Assembly: GCF_025152525.1 (NCBI RefSeq)
Contig: NZ_JALXXL010000008.1
Coordinates: forward strand, 62,001 to 126,000
Reading direction: 5' to 3'
DNA: 64,000 nt
From: Corynebacterium sp. p3-SID1056
GTDB lineage: Bacteria; Actinomycetota; Actinomycetes; Mycobacteriales; Mycobacteriaceae
Shown here: positions 1 through 9,129 of the stretch, piece by piece
Numbering within the stretch: position 1 is the first letter of the stretch
Layout: the number at the start of each line of letters is the position of its first letter
The notes under the pieces: model-generated
Databases searched by the model: none
What the model was told of the DNA's origin: nothing
What the model saw: the letters and a program-made list of their open reading frames with translations, nothing else
Translations under genes and position numbers: made by a program

Positions 1-347
1 ACGGCCAGGCCGAGCACCGTGGTCAGCACACCGAGGATGAGCAGCGCGATCTGCGGCTTGCTGATCTTGGAGAAGTCACCGCTGGACAGTGCCAGCATGA
101 TGTCAGGCGCCGCGGTCGTGCTTGTCGACGTCGCAGGCGTCACCGTCGGCGTGACCGTCACGGTCACCGTTGGCGTGGGCGTTGCAGTGCCAGTCGGAGT
201 TGCAGTCGGCGTCGCAGTGCCAGTCGCGGTGGCTGTTGCGGTGTGAGTCTCGCTCGCGCTTTCAGGAGCAGCCTGCGCCGGCGCGATCACACACGCGGCA
301 CCGAGAGCAGCGGTAGTGGCAATAGCCGCGAAAAGCTTCTTCGACAT
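1..347 (-). CDS. Thr/Pro-rich exported protein, C-terminus cut by window edge
   Basis: At least 115 residues are visible. The ATG at 345-347 has an AAAGGAG ribosome site just upstream. Residues 1-27 form a signal peptide (MSKK, then a hydrophobic stretch, then APAQA). Residues 28-75 are a low-complexity stalk of Thr, Ala, Pro, Gly and Val in TATPT/TVTVT-type units. Residues 76-95 (about DIMLALSSGDFSKISKPQ) are followed by a hydrophobic segment that runs off the window and may be a membrane anchor. It lies 50 bp downstream of rmlCD on the same strand. The family is not recognised. A wall-spanning surface protein is the best inference. Confidence 0.7.
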   Translation of the reverse strand, partial: MSKKLFAAIATTAALGAACVIAPAQAAPESASETHTATATATGTATPTATPTGTATPTPTVTVTVTPTVTPATSTSTTAAPDIMLALSSGDFSKISKPQIALLILGVLTTVLGLA

Positions 348-397
348 TGGGAGCTCCTTTAATGTTTCTGGCAGCGAAGCAAGTACAGGGTTTAAAC

Positions 398-1720
398 CTA
401 CTGCATCGCAAGGTAGAGAGCGAGTGCTGCGCGCCAATTCATCGGCGCAAACCCGGTCGCCTTGATCTTGTCCAAGCTCAGCGTGGACTCCGCCGGGCGC
501 GGCGCTTCAGGGCCGTTGAGCTCGGCATACTGCGCGGTGGTCACCGGGTGTACCTCGGAAGGGTCGTGGCCAACCCCGATGAATACGGCCATGGCGATCT
601 CGTCGCGTCCCACCGCATCCCCGTCCGAGGTGAGGTTGTACACCCCGTACTCGGCCTTCGTCCGCAGCAGGTGCGCGATACCCTTGGCCAGGTCCTCGGC
701 GTAGGTGGGGCGGCCTCGCTGGTCCATGATCACCTTCGGCTCCACCCCGCGCGCGGCTAGGCCCGCCATGGTGGACATGAAGTTGTTCCCGTCGCCGAAG
801 ACCCAGGCGGTGCGCACCACGTAGTGCTTGCGCGCTACCTGCGCTGCCGTATCGCCCGCGGCTTTCGACGCCCCGTAGGCCGACAGCGGCGACGGCAGCT
901 CCGTCTCGTCGTGGACCTCGTTGGTGCCGTCGAAGATGTAGTCGCTGGAGACGTGCACGAGCGTCAGGTCGTGCGCGTTGCAGATCGCCGCCAGGCGCGC
1001 CGGACCTGCAGCGTTAATGGCCCAGGCGGTAGCCCGGTCGTTCTCGGCACCGTTGACGTCGTTGTAGGCCGCGCAGTTGATCACCGCCCAGTACTGGGAG
1101 AAGTCCAGCTCCGGCATATCGGTCAGGTCGAACTCGGCGCGGGTGAAGAAGTCGGCCTCGTCCTCGCTGTAGATCTGCTTGAGCGCCCGGCCTAGCTGGC
1201 CGTTCGCGCCGGTGACGAGGATTTTGCGGGGCGGGACGGGCGTGGCGTCGGCAAGCGCAGGGTGCGCCTTGTCGGCCTCCGAGAGCTCGGTAGGCTGCAG
1301 CGGCCACTCGATCTCCTTGTAGGAGCAAAACGCGTACCTGCCGTCCGGGTTGTAGCGCTGATTCACCAGGTAGATGTAGGTGGTGTCGTCCTCGAGCGCC
1401 TGGAAGCCGTTGGCCACCCCGCGCGGGACGAACACCGCCGTGTCCGGGCCGACCTCGAGCCCGAAGGTTGCACCAAAGGTGGGCGAACCCGCGCGCATAT
1501 CCACCCACGCGGCGTAGACGCGGCCGTTGGCGACTGAGACCCACTTGTCCCAGGGCTCGGCGTGCATCCCGCGGGTCGCGCCGCGCCGGGCGTTGAAGCT
1601 CACGTTCTGCTGCGCGGGCACAAGCGCCTGGCCGGCCCAGTTCTCCTTGAACCAGCCGCGGTTGTCCTCGTGCACGCGCAGCGAGTGGATTTGCAGGCCT
1701 TCAATCGGGGTGTCAACCAT
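398..1720 (-). CDS. rmlCD: Bifunctional dTDP-4-dehydrorhamnose 3,5-epimerase / dTDP-4-dehydrorhamnose reductase
   Basis: This fusion protein carries out the last two steps of dTDP-L-rhamnose synthesis; in this group the rhamnose goes into the linker between peptidoglycan and arabinogalactan. Residues 1 to about 160 are the RmlC cupin (RGMHAEP with His53). Residues about 165-440 are the RmlD short-chain dehydrogenase: GANGQLG at 171-177 binds NAD(P)H, and Tyr282-x3-Lys286 in YGASK is the catalytic pair. A single 440-residue frame carries both domains, as in other corynebacteria. It starts 10 bp after rmlB. A TAGACT hexamer 7 nt before the ATG could also give a separate leaderless transcript. 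The first enzyme, RmlA, is not visible here. Confidence 0.95.
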   Translation of the reverse strand: MVDTPIEGLQIHSLRVHEDNRGWFKENWAGQALVPAQQNVSFNARRGATRGMHAEPWDKWVSVANGRVYAAWVDMRAGSPTFGATFGLEVGPDTAVFVPRGVANGFQALEDDTTYIYLVNQRYNPDGRYAFCSYKEIEWPLQPTELSEADKAHPALADATPVPPRKILVTGANGQLGRALKQIYSEDEADFFTRAEFDLTDMPELDFSQYWAVINCAAYNDVNGAENDRATAWAINAAGPARLAAICNAHDLTLVHVSSDYIFDGTNEVHDETELPSPLSAYGASKAAGDTAAQVARKHYVVRTAWVFGDGNNFMSTMAGLAARGVEPKVIMDQRGRPTYAEDLAKGIAHLLRTKAEYGVYNLTSDGDAVGRDEIAMAVFIGVGHDPSEVHPVTTAQYAELNGPEAPRPAESTLSLDKIKATGFAPMNWRAALALYLAMQ

Positions 1721-1730
1721 GTGGGTCAGT

Positions 1731-2735
<1,005 letters not shown>

Positions 2736-3920
2736 CTACCTTACCGCCCGGCGCAGGCCCGCGATGTGCACCAGCGCACCCGCGGCCGGGCCCAAGAAGA
2801 GGGCTGTGCTTACCGACGCCACGTGGCCGCCCGCAGCCGCAGGTGCACCAAACACGATGCCGAAGGCAACGACCGTTGCGGTGAGCCAGCCCGCCACGTA
2901 CCAGCCGTGGCGCTCCAGGGCGAGCACGGCCACCCCGGTGATCATCAGCGCGCCCATCCACGCGGACGCGAAGGTGAGCACGCCGAGGGTAAGCCCGCCC
3001 ATGGCGTACTCCGGGGAAAAGAGCAGCCGCAAAATCAGCGGGCCGAGGGCCCAGGCGGCCATGAACCCGACCGCGCCGAGCGCGAGTACCGCGGCGATCG
3101 GCATGGCCAGCGCTGAATAGATGCGGTCGCGGTGCTCGACGAAGCGCACCACCAGCGCGGACTGGAAGCGCTGCAGCGGCACGAGCACCGGCGCGCGGGT
3201 GAGGATCACCGCGTTGATCAGCGCGGCGACCGGCGCGGCCGGGAAGGCGGCGTTGATCACGGCCGGGAAACCGGTGATCAGCACGGCCGAGGCCCCGGAG
3301 GCCACCATCGCGCTGAGCATGCGGCGTACGAACATCCCGCGGTTGACATCCACCGGCACGTGCAGGTACTCGCGGCGCAGGAGGACGAGCCAGCTCGCGG
3401 CGCCGATGACGGTGATGACGAGGAAGACGGTGACTCCCCAGCCGGCAGCCCAGGCCGCCACGGCCAGCACCAGGCGCACGCCGGAGTCCAGGGCGAACAG
3501 GCCTGCGTAGCGGTCCCACGACTGCAACCCGGAGAGGATACCCGCCAGCACCGCTTGGAAGGCGTAGCTGGCCAGCCCGATCGTCATGAGCGCGGTGGCG
3601 GTACCGGGGGACTGCGGCACGACCAACCCCATAAGCAGCACCCCGCCGAGCGCGACGACGACCAGCACGATCGCGGCGAGGCGTGCGCCGATGCGCCAGG
3701 GGTTCGCCGCGCCCAGCTTCTTCGTCTCGCGGGCGGAGGCGACTGCGCGGGTGGTCTCGTGCGTGATGCCGTCGATAAGCCCGGTGCCCGCGAAAAACAC
3801 GCTCCAGAAGGCGGCGAAGTAGCGGTAGCCGGTCTCCGCGTCGAGGGCGCGGGCGGCGACCCACAGGACGACGAAGCCGCTGATCGCGGCGAAGATCGTC
3901 GCCAGCGTCAGGTTCCTCAC
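2736..3920 (-). CDS. Polysaccharide flippase-like (MOP/Wzx-type) membrane protein
   Basis: Protein of 394 residues with about eleven or twelve hydrophobic segments from residue 5 to the end and short basic loops, the general look of MATE/Wzx polysaccharide transporters. No charged catalytic motif is seen. The start ATG overlaps the stop of the upstream peptidase by 4 bp (ATGA), and rmlB follows after 6 bp, so it is probably translated with the rhamnose genes. It may move a lipid-linked sugar across the membrane. The substrate is not deducible and the family call rests on topology and context. Confidence 0.6.
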   Translation of the reverse strand: MRNLTLATIFAAISGFVVLWVAARALDAETGYRYFAAFWSVFFAGTGLIDGITHETTRAVASARETKKLGAANPWRIGARLAAIVLVVVALGGVLLMGLVVPQSPGTATALMTIGLASYAFQAVLAGILSGLQSWDRYAGLFALDSGVRLVLAVAAWAAGWGVTVFLVITVIGAASWLVLLRREYLHVPVDVNRGMFVRRMLSAMVASGASAVLITGFPAVINAAFPAAPVAALINAVILTRAPVLVPLQRFQSALVVRFVEHRDRIYSALAMPIAAVLALGAVGFMAAWALGPLILRLLFSPEYAMGGLTLGVLTFASAWMGALMITGVAVLALERHGWYVAGWLTATVVAFGIVFGAPAAAGGHVASVSTALFLGPAAGALVHIAGLRRAVR

Positions 3921-5908
3921 TTGGAAGACTCCGCGGCAGTATCGCCGATCTTTTCCTCGAGCCAGGCGTAGATCATGGCCTCCACGCGCGCGACCTGCTC
4001 GTTATCGGCCGCGCCGGCGTGGCCGCCCGCGGTGTTTTCAAAGTAGTCCACCGGCTGGCCGGCCTCCCACAGCGCGAGCGCGAAAGTGCGCGCGTGTGCG
4101 GGGTGGACCCTATCGTCGCGGGTCGAGGTGGTCACCAGCGCCGGCGGGTAGGCGGGCGTACTCGCCACGTTCTGCAGTGGTGACCAGGTCTCGATGAAGG
4201 CGCGCTGCGCGTCATCGTCCGGGTCGCCGTACTCGGCCATCCAGGACGCGCCCGCGGAAAGGGTGTGGTAGCGCAGCATGTCCGTCAGCGGCACCTGCAC
4301 CACGGCCGCGCCGAAGCACTGCGGGTACTGCGTGAGCGCCCCGGAGGTGAGCAGCCCGCCGTTGGAACCGCCCCGGATCCCGATCTGCGCAGGTGTTGCG
4401 TAGCCGCGAGCCACCAGGTCCTCGAGTACGGCGCGGTGGTCCTCCCACACCTTGTGGCGGTGCTCCTTAACCGCCTGCGAGTGCCAGTGCGGGCCGAACT
4501 CGCCGCCGCCGCGCAGGTTGGGCTGGACGTAGAAGTAGCCCTTGGACAGCCAGGCCAGCCCGCGCAGGTTGGAAAAGCCCGGCGTGAGTGAGACCTCGAA
4601 GCCGCCGTAGCCGCCCACCAGCGTGGGCCGCGCACCAAGCGAGAAGTCGCCGGTGATGTAGTAGGGGATCTTGGTCCCGTCCGCCGAGGTGGCCCAGTGC
4701 TGACGGGTGGTCAGCCCTTCCGTGTCGAACAGGGCCGGGGCGTGCTTGGCTTCGGTGAGCGTGGCGTCGAGAAGCATAAGCGTGCTCGGCGTGGTGAAGC
4801 TGGCGACGTTGAGCCACACCTCATCACCGTCGAGCGGGCTGGTCGCCACAATCGACGCGGTCGCCGCCTCGGGCAGCGCTACCTCGGTGCGCTCCCACGT
4901 GCCGAGGGCGAAGCGGTAGATGCGCGTGGCGACGTTTTCCAGCGTGGTGACGTAGACGCCGGTGGCGGTCAGCGAGAGGTCCTCGACCGCGGCGTCACTG
5001 ACGAGCAGCGTGAACTCGCGCGCGCCGTCGAGGAAAGCGTCGAGCTCGATCACCGCGAGCGCCCCGGCCGGGATCGTCTGGGGGCCGGCTTGGTAGTCCG
5101 TGCGCGGCAGGATGAACAGCCACTGCTTGTACGTCACCGCGGTGCAGTCGGTCGGCAGGTCGAGCTCGACGCCGTCGACCCAGGTCCGCGAGGTGTAAAA
5201 GTCCAGGGCGCGGGTGCATACGGTGCGCTCGAACCCCGGGGTGGGGTCGAAGTGCGCGCCGACGGCGACGTCGGTCGGCTCGCCGCGGAAGATCTCCTCG
5301 GCCTGGTCAAGTGGGGTGCCGCGGTGCCAGCGCCGCACTTGCGCGGGGTAGCCCGACTGGGTGAGCGAGTTCTCGCCCAGGTCGGTGCCCACCAAAAGCG
5401 TGTCGCGGTCGACCCAGCTCACATCCGTCTTCGCCTCGGGCAGGGAAAAGCCCCCGTCGACGAAGCTGCGCCGTGCCAGGTCGAACTCACGGATAACCAC
5501 GGCGTCGGCCCCGCCGCGCGAAAGCCTCAGCAGCGCGCGGTCGTGCGTAAGCGGCAGGACGGTCGCGCCCTTCCACACCCAGTCCTCGCCCTCGGCCTGG
5601 GCGAGCGTATCGACGCTCACCAGTACCTCCCACCGCGGCGTGGGCGACAGGTACTCGTCCAGGGAGGTGCGGCGCCAGACCCCGCGCGGGTTGTCCGCGT
5701 CGCGCCAGAAGTTGTAGAGGTACTCGCCGCGGCGCACCACGTAGGGGATGCGGTCGTTGGTGTCTAAGGCGTCGCGCAGGCGAGCCCGCAGCTCGGCCGT
5801 GTCTGGGCTGTCGAGTGCGTCTTCGGTCGCGCGCGACCACTGCGTGGCCCATTCCAGGGCTTTCGCGCCGGTGATGTCGTCTAAGAGGTGCGGATCAATC
5901 GAGCGCAT
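3917..5908 (-). CDS. Prolyl oligopeptidase family (S9A) serine peptidase
   Basis: Protein of 663 residues. The N-terminal two thirds are rich in beta-strand-like WD/DG segments (the propeller); the C-terminal alpha/beta-hydrolase holds Ser515 in GGSNGG, Asp598/Asp599 in RDDRVHP and His630 in GGHAG. There is no signal peptide, so a cytoplasmic enzyme that cleaves short peptides after proline is expected. The start codon directly abuts the stop of the upstream mycoloyltransferase and the 3' end overlaps the flippase gene by 4 bp. Its link to envelope synthesis is positional only. Confidence 0.9.
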   Translation of the reverse strand: MRSIDPHLLDDITGAKALEWATQWSRATEDALDSPDTAELRARLRDALDTNDRIPYVVRRGEYLYNFWRDADNPRGVWRRTSLDEYLSPTPRWEVLVSVDTLAQAEGEDWVWKGATVLPLTHDRALLRLSRGGADAVVIREFDLARRSFVDGGFSLPEAKTDVSWVDRDTLLVGTDLGENSLTQSGYPAQVRRWHRGTPLDQAEEIFRGEPTDVAVGAHFDPTPGFERTVCTRALDFYTSRTWVDGVELDLPTDCTAVTYKQWLFILPRTDYQAGPQTIPAGALAVIELDAFLDGAREFTLLVSDAAVEDLSLTATGVYVTTLENVATRIYRFALGTWERTEVALPEAATASIVATSPLDGDEVWLNVASFTTPSTLMLLDATLTEAKHAPALFDTEGLTTRQHWATSADGTKIPYYITGDFSLGARPTLVGGYGGFEVSLTPGFSNLRGLAWLSKGYFYVQPNLRGGGEFGPHWHSQAVKEHRHKVWEDHRAVLEDLVARGYATPAQIGIRGGSNGGLLTSGALTQYPQCFGAAVVQVPLTDMLRYHTLSAGASWMAEYGDPDDDAQRAFIETWSPLQNVASTPAYPPALVTTSTRDDRVHPAHARTFALALWEAGQPVDYFENTAGGHAGAADNEQVARVEAMIYAWLEEKIGDTAAESSK

Positions 5909-7054
5909 TTACATCCCAAAAGCCGGGGCGATCGTGGTGTACCAGGCCTTCTTGATGTCCTGGCGCCAGTAGCCCCACGAGTGCGTCCCGGCGTTGCGGA
6001 ACTCGTAGTGGGCCGGGATGTTCAAGCCCTCCAGTTTGGCGCGCAGGTCGTGCGAGCACTGGTTGATCGCGGCTTCGATCGCGCCGCCTTCCACCTGCAG
6101 GGTGGTCGCTGCGATACCGGCGGCGACCTCCGGCACGCCAGCTTCGCCAACCAGGTAGCTGACCTGGTCCTGACGCCCTGCCAGACCGGTGGAGGTGGAG
6201 ATGTAGAGCTTCGTGCCGCGCAGGCGCTCCGCGTTGAGCAGCGCGTCGTTCCAGCGGTTCTTCGGCCCGCCCATCGGGCCCCACATCTGCTCCGGGGTGA
6301 TCTGCTGGAAGTTCGGCACGTGCGAGGCGCGGTTGACGGTGACGCGGCCGTAGTTGTAACCGTGCGGCGAAGAGGTCGAGGCGCACCCGGAGAAGGAGGC
6401 AGCCGCGTCGTAAAAGCCGGGGCGGTGCTCCGGCAGCACCAGGGAGGTGGTGCCGGACATGGAGAAGCCGACGATGGCGCGGCGGTTATCCGCGTTGAGC
6501 GTGCGCTCGATCGGGCCGGGCAGCTCCTTGGTCAGGAAGGTTTCCCACTTCTGCGGACCCTTGAGGTAGCGGCCCTGGGGGTTGGGATCTACCCAGTCCG
6601 TGTAGTAGGAAAACGCGCCTGCCTGCGGGATGACCACGTTGACGCCCTTGCCGGCGAAGAACTCGCGGACCTCGAAGGACTTCAGCCAGTCCTGGTCCTG
6701 CTCCGCGCCGCCGGCGCCGTTGAGCAGGTAGATGATCGGAGCGTTTGCGACGCGCTGGCCCGCCGGATTGGTGGCGGGGACCACGGCGACGGGGATGTCG
6801 CGGCGCATCGATGGCGAGTACACCTTGTAGGACAAGACGTTGCGGTGGTCGACCTGGGTGGTCCAGGACTGCGGCTTATTCAGGTTCAGCGCCAGCGGTG
6901 GGTTGCTGCGCGCATCCCACGGCTTGACGACGCCAACGGGGCTGTCGCCGGCAACCTGGCCTGCGGTGACGGTGGCGGCGTCGGCTTCGGCGACCACGCC
7001 GCAGGTCAGTGCCAGCGTCGAGGCGACAGCGGCGACTATGCGCTTGATCTTCAT
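5909..7054 (-). CDS. Trehalose corynomycoloyltransferase (antigen 85 family)
   Basis: Exported alpha/beta-hydrolase of 381 residues that transfers corynomycolate between trehalose monomycolate and wall acceptors. Residues 1-26 are a signal peptide ending AEADA. The nucleophile is Ser198 in GFSMSG, and the catalytic His lies in THSWGYW near residue 363. Two Cys residues, in SGCAS and NQCSHDL, may pair. It is the first gene of a leftward run into the peptidase, flippase and rml genes. An AAGGAA site lies about 13 nt before the ATG. Which of the several corynebacterial paralogues (cmt/myt) this matches cannot be decided by eye. Confidence 0.93.
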   Translation of the reverse strand: MKIKRIVAAVASTLALTCGVVAEADAATVTAGQVAGDSPVGVVKPWDARSNPPLALNLNKPQSWTTQVDHRNVLSYKVYSPSMRRDIPVAVVPATNPAGQRVANAPIIYLLNGAGGAEQDQDWLKSFEVREFFAGKGVNVVIPQAGAFSYYTDWVDPNPQGRYLKGPQKWETFLTKELPGPIERTLNADNRRAIVGFSMSGTTSLVLPEHRPGFYDAAASFSGCASTSSPHGYNYGRVTVNRASHVPNFQQITPEQMWGPMGGPKNRWNDALLNAERLRGTKLYISTSTGLAGRQDQVSYLVGEAGVPEVAAGIAATTLQVEGGAIEAAINQCSHDLRAKLEGLNIPAHYEFRNAGTHSWGYWRQDIKKAWYTTIAPAFGM

Positions 7055-7199
7055 CGGTCCAGGTTTTCCTTACATTTATGCTCGGGGGACGCGGGTGAGT
7101 CGGGTAAGTACTGCTCCGCGCGGCCGTGACGGAAGTTCATCATACGTTACCCGTGGGACAATTGGGGTTTGCGTGTGCGACAATCGGGCACACAGTTTG

Positions 7200-7205
7200 T
7201 AATAT
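7200..7205 (+). promoter_or_regulatory. Possible -10 element for the 36-codon gene
   Basis: TAATAT at 7200-7205, with a weak -35 candidate TGCGAC at 7176-7181 (18-bp spacer). It would give a leader of roughly 85-90 nt containing the palindrome at 7240-7257. Inferred from sequence only. Confidence 0.35.
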
Positions 7206-7239
7206 TTGTGCCAGCAAACGCGAACATAGAGATGTGTGC

Positions 7240-7257
7240 CTTGCAGTCCACTGCAAG
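7240..7257. repeat. Perfect 8-bp inverted repeat in the leader of the 36-codon gene
   Basis: CTTGCAGT-CC-ACTGCAAG, a perfect dyad with a 2-nt centre, flanked by GTGCC and GGCAC that could extend a hairpin. It lies 42 bp before the ATG at 7300. It could be an operator or an RNA stem-loop. The regulator is unknown. Confidence 0.6.
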
Positions 7258-7299
7258 TCCCACTGGCACCTGCCCCAAAAAGAGAAAGAGGCCCCAATA

Positions 7300-7410
7300 A
7301 TGAACGGTTTGGAAGCACTCCAGGTCCAGATCAACACCGTGCTCGGTGAGCTCATCCACGTCGGCTCGTCGATGTCTTCCACCATCGCGTACGGGATGGG
7401 CATGTTCTAG
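7300..7410 (+). CDS. 36-residue hydrophobic peptide, candidate mycomembrane porin-like or mycoloylated protein
   Basis: ATG at 7300 with an AGAAAGAGG purine-rich site 8-10 nt upstream, and a strong terminator 17 bp after the stop. The peptide starts MNGLEALQVQINTVLGEL and ends SSMSSTIAYGMGMF. It has no signal peptide, no Lys or Arg, an amphipathic N-terminal half, and a Ser/Gly-rich C-terminal half. Corynebacterial PorA, PorH and ProtX are likewise short, leaderless-signal, O-mycoloylated peptides of the outer membrane. No clear sequence match to them is claimed. It sits between two mycoloyltransferase genes on the opposite strand. Confidence 0.6.
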   Translation: MNGLEALQVQINTVLGELIHVGSSMSSTIAYGMGMF

Positions 7411-7426
7411 CCCCTTCGTGGCGCAG

Positions 7427-7470
7427 AAAGCGCCCTGGCCGCAGCTCATCAGTTGCAGCCAGGGCGCTTT
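7427..7470. terminator. Strong bidirectional rho-independent terminator
   Basis: Perfect 13-bp stem: AAAGCGCCCTGGC pairs with GCCAGGGCGCTTT around an 18-nt loop. It lies between the stops of the 36-codon gene (+) and the second mycoloyltransferase (-), giving T-rich ends in both directions. Confidence 0.9.
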
Positions 7471-7488
7471 ACTTTGTCAGGCCGTGTG

Positions 7489-8967
7489 TTAGGCGTCCGG
7501 GAGGAGCGCCGGACGGATCACGGTCTTCCAGGACTCGCGCATGTCCTCCAGCCAGGACGGCCAGGAGTGGGTGCCGGTGGCGCGGAAGTTGTAGTGGGCG
7601 GGGATGCCCTTGGCGTCAAGCTTGGCGCGCAGGTCGTGCGTGCAGGCATTCATTGCGCCCTCGATCGCGCCGCCTTCCACCAGCAGCGTCATGTGGTTCG
7701 CAAAAGCTTGGCTCGAGTTCAGCCCGCGCTGGTTCTTCAAGTAGCCGATCATGTCGGTCTCGCTGGTCAGACCGGTGCCGGAGGAAATGTAGAGCTTGGT
7801 GCCCCGCAGGTGCTCCGCCATCACCAGTGCGTCGTTGTAGCGGTTGTACTCCGAGCCCATCGGGCCCCACAGCTGATCCGGGGTGACGTTCCCGCCGGCG
7901 CGGTTGACCGTCAGGCCCACGAAGAAGGAGGGCAGCGGGGTAGAGGTGGCGGCGCAGCCGGAGAAGGATCCGACCGCGTCGTAGAACCCCGGGTTATGTT
8001 CGGCGAGCAGCAGCGACGAGGTCGCCGACATAGAGAAGCCGGACACGGCGCGCTTGTCGTTCGCGTTCATGTACGGCTCGATCGACTGCGGCAGTTCCTT
8101 GGCCAAGAATGTCGACCACATCTGCTTGCCGTTGAGGTAGCGGCCCTTTTCGGGCACGGTGAGCCAATCCACGTAGTAGGAGAACGCGCCCTCCATCGGG
8201 ATGACCACGTTGACCGGCTCTTCGCCCAACGTCTTGTAGATCGTGCCGGCGGCCTGCGCCAGCCAGTCCGTGTTCTGCTCCGAGCCACCCGCGCCGTTGA
8301 GCAGGTAGTACGTGGGCGCGTTGTCGATCGGCTGCCTCTGGGCATCCGTCGCGCGGATGACTGCGACCGGGATGTCGCGCTCCATCGACGGCGAGTAGAC
8401 CTCGAGCGCCTCGCCGCCCGGGAACTGCTTGACCTTCTGAATCCACGTCTGCTCCCCGCCGTCGGTAGAAGGCAGCGAGCGCGTCAGGGGCTTGACGGTG
8501 CCGGCGGTACTGTCCGTCTCCTCCGGCATGTTGGCCAGCTTCTCCGGGTCGGTCTCTGGGCCAGCCAGCGCCCGATCTACGACCTCGCCCAGGTCACCTT
8601 CCTCGCCGGTGGGCTTGGACGCGCCGATATCCTCGCCCTCGGGCATGTCGGCGTCGACGGGTGCTGCAACCTCAACGACCTCGTCAACGACCTCGGTCGT
8701 GGTGACCACGGAGTCAGCCGGCTCAGCGCTCGGCTCGACGTTTGGCTCAGCGCTTTCCGACGGCGCGTCGGCCGCGGCTGTCTCTGCAGCGCTGGTGGGG
8801 GTGGAGGTCTCCGGCACGGTCGCCTGCGTGGTGGACTGCGCCGCGGCGATGCGGGCAGTGTCCGTTTCAGGCGTGCTCGAGGCGGTGAAGTGGGCGGCGG
8901 TGGGAATCGCAGTCGCAGCGAGAGTAAGGGCGGCGGCAGCAGCGATAGCCGGACGCGTCATTTTCAC
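7489..8967 (-). CDS. Corynomycoloyltransferase with long disordered N-terminal extension
   Basis: Antigen 85-type esterase, 492 residues from the GTG at 8967 (an ATG two codons in is also possible; AGGAAAGCG lies upstream). After a signal peptide (residues 1 to about 26) comes a tract of about 140 residues rich in Ala, Thr, Ser, Glu, Asp and Pro and lacking aromatic residues. The catalytic domain then starts near 180, with Ser312 in GFSMSA and the His in THSWPSW near 475. The catalytic half resembles the 381-residue paralogue at 5909-7054. The acidic linker probably spans wall layers (inference). Confidence 0.92.
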   Translation of the reverse strand: MKMTRPAIAAAAALTLAATAIPTAAHFTASSTPETDTARIAAAQSTTQATVPETSTPTSAAETAAADAPSESAEPNVEPSAEPADSVVTTTEVVDEVVEVAAPVDADMPEGEDIGASKPTGEEGDLGEVVDRALAGPETDPEKLANMPEETDSTAGTVKPLTRSLPSTDGGEQTWIQKVKQFPGGEALEVYSPSMERDIPVAVIRATDAQRQPIDNAPTYYLLNGAGGSEQNTDWLAQAAGTIYKTLGEEPVNVVIPMEGAFSYYVDWLTVPEKGRYLNGKQMWSTFLAKELPQSIEPYMNANDKRAVSGFSMSATSSLLLAEHNPGFYDAVGSFSGCAATSTPLPSFFVGLTVNRAGGNVTPDQLWGPMGSEYNRYNDALVMAEHLRGTKLYISSGTGLTSETDMIGYLKNQRGLNSSQAFANHMTLLVEGGAIEGAMNACTHDLRAKLDAKGIPAHYNFRATGTHSWPSWLEDMRESWKTVIRPALLPDA

Positions 8968-9116
8968 AGGTGGGCTCGCTTTCCTGAATCAAGAGTGGGG
9001 ATCGTTAACGTATATAGTGCCAGATCGCTGAAGCGTTACCCAAGGGCGGAGCGCGCGGCCGTTCGGGGCGCACACGCAAATCCGGGGGAAGCGTACCCAA
9101 AGTGCGTGAATCCACG

Positions 9117-9122
9117 TATCCT
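9117..9122 (+). promoter_or_regulatory. -10-like element giving a leaderless lpd start
   Basis: TATCCT ends 7 nt before the GTG at 9130, so transcription would begin at or near the start codon. There is no Shine-Dalgarno sequence. No convincing -35. Confidence 0.45.
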
Positions 9123-9129
9123 GATGGGC

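Noticed and set aside
5909..8967. The two mycoloyltransferases as a recent tandem duplication
   Set aside because: They differ strongly in N-terminal architecture and in many catalytic-domain positions and are separated by an opposite-strand gene, so an old paralogy is more likely.
7453..9129. Open frame continuing far upstream of lpd
   Set aside because: It is antisense to the mycoloyltransferase, and the Lpd family N-terminus begins at [11 protein letters not shown], so the extension is not coding.
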